The position numbers were made by a program, and so were the translations under genes. Below the pieces are notes generated by a model, which saw only the letters and a program-made list of their open reading frames with translations, searched no databases and was not told the origin of the DNA. From BM509 sp036396915 (GTDB lineage: Bacteria > Desulfobacterota > Desulfuromonadia > Desulfuromonadales > Geopsychrobacteraceae): DNA of 17,080 nucleotides. The first letter of the stretch is position 1; each line of letters begins with the position of its first letter. Positions 15,584 to 17,080 of the stretch are shown here, in pieces. The stretch covers positions 1 through 17,080 of the forward strand of contig DASWJX010000112.1 in NCBI GenBank assembly GCA_036396915.1. The letters are read 5' to 3'.

Positions 15584-15838
15584 ATGAAAAAACGCGACAT
15601 TATGCTGCTGCTCGGAGCGCTGGCCATCGTCCTGTTCCTGCTGGCCGCCCCGGAAGAAACCACCAAGCGGGTTCCCACCGACGACATTCACCAGCGCTTC
15701 TACTCGCTGGTCGAGACGGACGGAAAGAAAGCCGCTGAAAAATTCTGTGAGGATTGTCACAACGAGGAGCAGGTCGCCTTCCCCGCAGACCACCCGCCCA
15801 AATCCCGCTGTCTGTTCTGTCACAAACTGCAGAAATAG
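15584..15838 (+). CDS. Small membrane-anchored diheme c-type cytochrome
   Basis: An 84-residue protein with an N-terminal signal anchor (about 5-22, DIMLLLGALAIVLFLLAA) that places the rest in the periplasm. Two heme c attachment motifs are present: CEDCH (55-59) and CLFCH (76-80). H70 (ADHPPK) and H36 are candidates for distal heme ligands. It would be a small electron carrier, perhaps a shuttle between membrane quinol oxidation and larger periplasmic cytochromes. No cleavage site of AxA type is obvious, so it may stay anchored. The start ATG has GGAGG five bases upstream. Its stop lies 22 nt from the cbiM stop on the other strand. I do not recognise a named family; it is shorter than the three-heme c7 proteins. 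Confidence 0.88.
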   Translation: MKKRDIMLLLGALAIVLFLLAAPEETTKRVPTDDIHQRFYSLVETDGKKAAEKFCEDCHNEEQVAFPADHPPKSRCLFCHKLQK

Positions 15839-15860
15839 GCCGCCGCTGCAAGCGCGCGGC
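15839..15860. terminator. Hairpin that fills the gap between converging genes
   Basis: The 22 nt between the cytochrome and cbiM stops fold as one hairpin: GCCGCCGC pairs with GCGCGCGGC allowing one bulged C, loop TGCAA. Neither strand has a T-run after it, so it may act as a weak shared terminator or protect both mRNA 3' ends. Confidence 0.4.
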
Positions 15861-16892
15861 TCAACAGCGCCCGAGCCGCTGCCACCAACGGGTCAAACCT
15901 CCCCCCAGCACAATCAGCAGCAGGGTCAGCAGCCCGCCGAGCAGTCCGCTGAGCGAGGTTCCGACATGCGGCGCCGGCTGCTCGCCGGCACTGCCCGGCG
16001 CAACCCTTTGCGGAAAATCGTAGCCGGGCAGCAGAGCGGTCTGCGTCTGCAGCGCGGCGAAGACCGATGGGGATGAAGTCGCTTGCGGCCCGGCGCTTGC
16101 CGCGCGCCCTGAAGCCTTTTCCAGCGCCCATTCAAGACCGTCGGGCCTGGTCGAGGCGAATCCCGACAACAGGCCGCCGCACAACAGCGCCGCAACCAGC
16201 AGGGGAACCAGAACCGGTCTGCCGCAACGTCCGTCCTGGACAGCGGCCGTGCTGTTCCAAACCAGAGCGTCCGGCCGGACCCTGCGGAGAAAACCGACCA
16301 GCGCCGCGGTCACCAGCCCTTCCACCAAGCCGATCAGCAGATGGATCGGCTGCATCAGCAGCAGAAAAGAAAAGAAGGGAAGATCGGCCACCCCGGAAAG
16401 CGCGGTTTCCGCCACCACCCCGAAGGAACCGAGCTGCAGGCCGAAAACCGCCGCAACCAGGCAGGCCAGGGACAAGCGAAGGCGCCCCGGATTCTTTCCG
16501 GCCAGCGGGCGGAAGAGCAACGGATAGGCCAGAAAACAGGTGACGGCGCCGAGGTTGATGATATTGCCGCCCAGCGCCAGCAGCCCGCCGTCGGCAAAGA
16601 ACAGCGCCTGCACGGTCAGCACCGAAGCCATGGTGACGAAGCCGGCCGCCGGACCGAGCAGCACGGCCAGCAGCATCCCGCCGCCGAGATGGCCGCTCGA
16701 ACCGGTGCCGGGGATGGTGAAATTGATCATCTGCGCGGCAAAAACAAACGCGCCGAGCACCCCCATCAGCGGAATCCTCCGCTCGTCCAGGTTGCGCTTC
16801 AGCCGCCCGGAACAGAGGGCAAGCGCCCCGGCGGCGGCGGCCCACATGGTGCCGCCGACCACGGGCGATATCAGGGCATCAGCCATATGCAT
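15861..16892 (-). CDS. cbiM: CbiM-type cobalt/nickel energy-coupling-factor transporter subunit with fused PDGLE domain
   Basis: A 343-residue membrane protein. Residues 1-about 208 are the CbiM/NikM substrate-binding subunit. The start MHMADALISP gives the His2 metal ligand, followed by several helices with the conserved AAQMINFTIPGTGSSGHLGG (52-71; N57, H68). After a short linker comes a PDGLE domain (PDGLEWALE, 250-258), then a Gly/Leu-rich C-terminal helix (about 312-333), the arrangement of CbiN/NikN-like partners. The protein imports Co2+ or Ni2+ together with a membrane subunit (CbiQ) and an ATPase (CbiO), which are not in this window. The start was moved to ATG 16892 because it gives the diagnostic N-terminus; the open frame extends 23 codons upstream. 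Metal choice between cobalt and nickel cannot be settled by eye. The upstream 66-nt leader has no B12 box. Confidence 0.92.
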   Translation of the reverse strand: MHMADALISPVVGGTMWAAAAGALALCSGRLKRNLDERRIPLMGVLGAFVFAAQMINFTIPGTGSSGHLGGGMLLAVLLGPAAGFVTMASVLTVQALFFADGGLLALGGNIINLGAVTCFLAYPLLFRPLAGKNPGRLRLSLACLVAAVFGLQLGSFGVVAETALSGVADLPFFSFLLLMQPIHLLIGLVEGLVTAALVGFLRRVRPDALVWNSTAAVQDGRCGRPVLVPLLVAALLCGGLLSGFASTRPDGLEWALEKASGRAASAGPQATSSPSVFAALQTQTALLPGYDFPQRVAPGSAGEQPAPHVGTSLSGLLGGLLTLLLIVLGGGLTRWWQRLGRC

Positions 16893-16952
16893 GGAACCAG
16901 GCTCCCGAGCTGAAAAGAGGACCGGATCATAATCGTGTGACGGTTTACCGAT

Positions 16953-16993
16953 TTCGTGCAACGAAGAATATCATCCGACCAAAGCTCGGTCAA
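16953..16993 (-). promoter_or_regulatory. Sigma-70 promoter and short palindromes before cbiM
   Basis: On the - strand, TTGACC (complement of 16988-16993) and TATTCT (16965-16970) are separated by 17 bp. The spacer contains GACC...GGTC, a small inverted repeat. Near the predicted start (about 16958), TTCGT (16953-16957) and ACGAA (16961-16965) form a 5-bp palindrome, and CGGTTTACCG (16941-16950) lies in the leader. These could be repressor sites. No match to the usual NikR site was seen. Confidence 0.6.
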
Positions 16994-17043
16994 GTTGCCA
17001 TTCCGCTGTTTATCCGATCCTTTGAGCCCGTGACCGCGGCTGT

Positions 17044-17064
17044 GCAAACCTGGAACAGGTTTGC
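17044..17064. promoter_or_regulatory. Perfect 9-bp inverted repeat (operator or hairpin)
   Basis: GCAAACCTG (17044-17052), GAA, CAGGTTTGC (17056-17064). No T-run follows on either strand, so it is not a terminator. It lies about 50 bp upstream of the cbiM -35 and could be an operator for cbiM or for a gene beyond the window. Its left arm resembles the leader repeat at 4799-4834. Confidence 0.5.
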
Positions 17065-17080
17065 TCCCCCCGATTTATCG

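Noticed and set aside
15425..15823. Open frames on the - strand over the cytochrome and its leader
   Set aside because: They run antisense to CxxCH-coding sequence and have no ribosome site or domain.
16893..17080. A cobalamin riboswitch upstream of cbiM
   Set aside because: No GCCACTG-type B12 box or matching long helices on the - strand, and a good promoter lies only about 66 nt from the start codon. One beyond the window edge cannot be excluded.

Overview
The window looks like a GC-rich chromosome segment of a Desulfuromonadales-type bacterium (the Geobacter / Desulfuromonas / Pelobacter group). This is inferred from protein content: PilZ proteins, a CxxCH-bearing sensor kinase with a sigma-54 response regulator, a tiny diheme cytochrome, a B12-dependent MetH, and a CbiM that starts MHMADALISP. 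No rRNA, tRNA, IS element, integrase or CRISPR was seen, so it reads as ordinary chromosome with lineage-specific small genes.

Layout. (1) Positions 2-5111, + strand: a PilZ protein cut by the window edge, a SAM methyltransferase, a 675-residue protein with PilZ-like domains and an acyltransferase-like C-terminal half, a FadL/OmpP1-type outer-membrane protein, and an 82-residue protein with its own promoter, leader hairpin and strong terminator. (2) Positions 5231-10810, - strand: a short MscS channel, a DgkA-PAP2 fusion, and a set of four genes in transcription order: a conserved 177-residue protein, a pseudopilin-like protein, a histidine kinase with a periplasmic heme c motif, and its NtrC-type regulator. 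A sigma-54-like promoter lies just before the first of these four. (3) Positions 10940-14739, - strand: murI, a GerMN-domain gene and metH. The last two overlap by 8 nt, and a good sigma-70 promoter sits at 14838-14866. (4) Positions 15046-15838, + strand: a small membrane protein and an 84-residue diheme cytochrome. This pair converges on cbiM (- strand), which has a good sigma-70 promoter and no B12 box in the visible leader.

How the genes may work together. The kinase/regulator pair could sense periplasmic redox state through heme and control sigma-54 promoters, possibly its own operon. The first block mixes putative c-di-GMP readers with lipid or hydrophobic-compound functions. MetH needs cobalamin and CbiM imports cobalt (or nickel), but nothing visible ties their regulation together.

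Most unusual points: a 23-bp intergenic motif present in two near-identical copies plus a degenerate third; the heme-kinase operon with GAFTDA instead of GAFTGA in the regulator; the DgkA-PAP2 fusion; and the PilZ-like/acyltransferase-like protein. All functions come from reading motifs by eye; no database search was possible.
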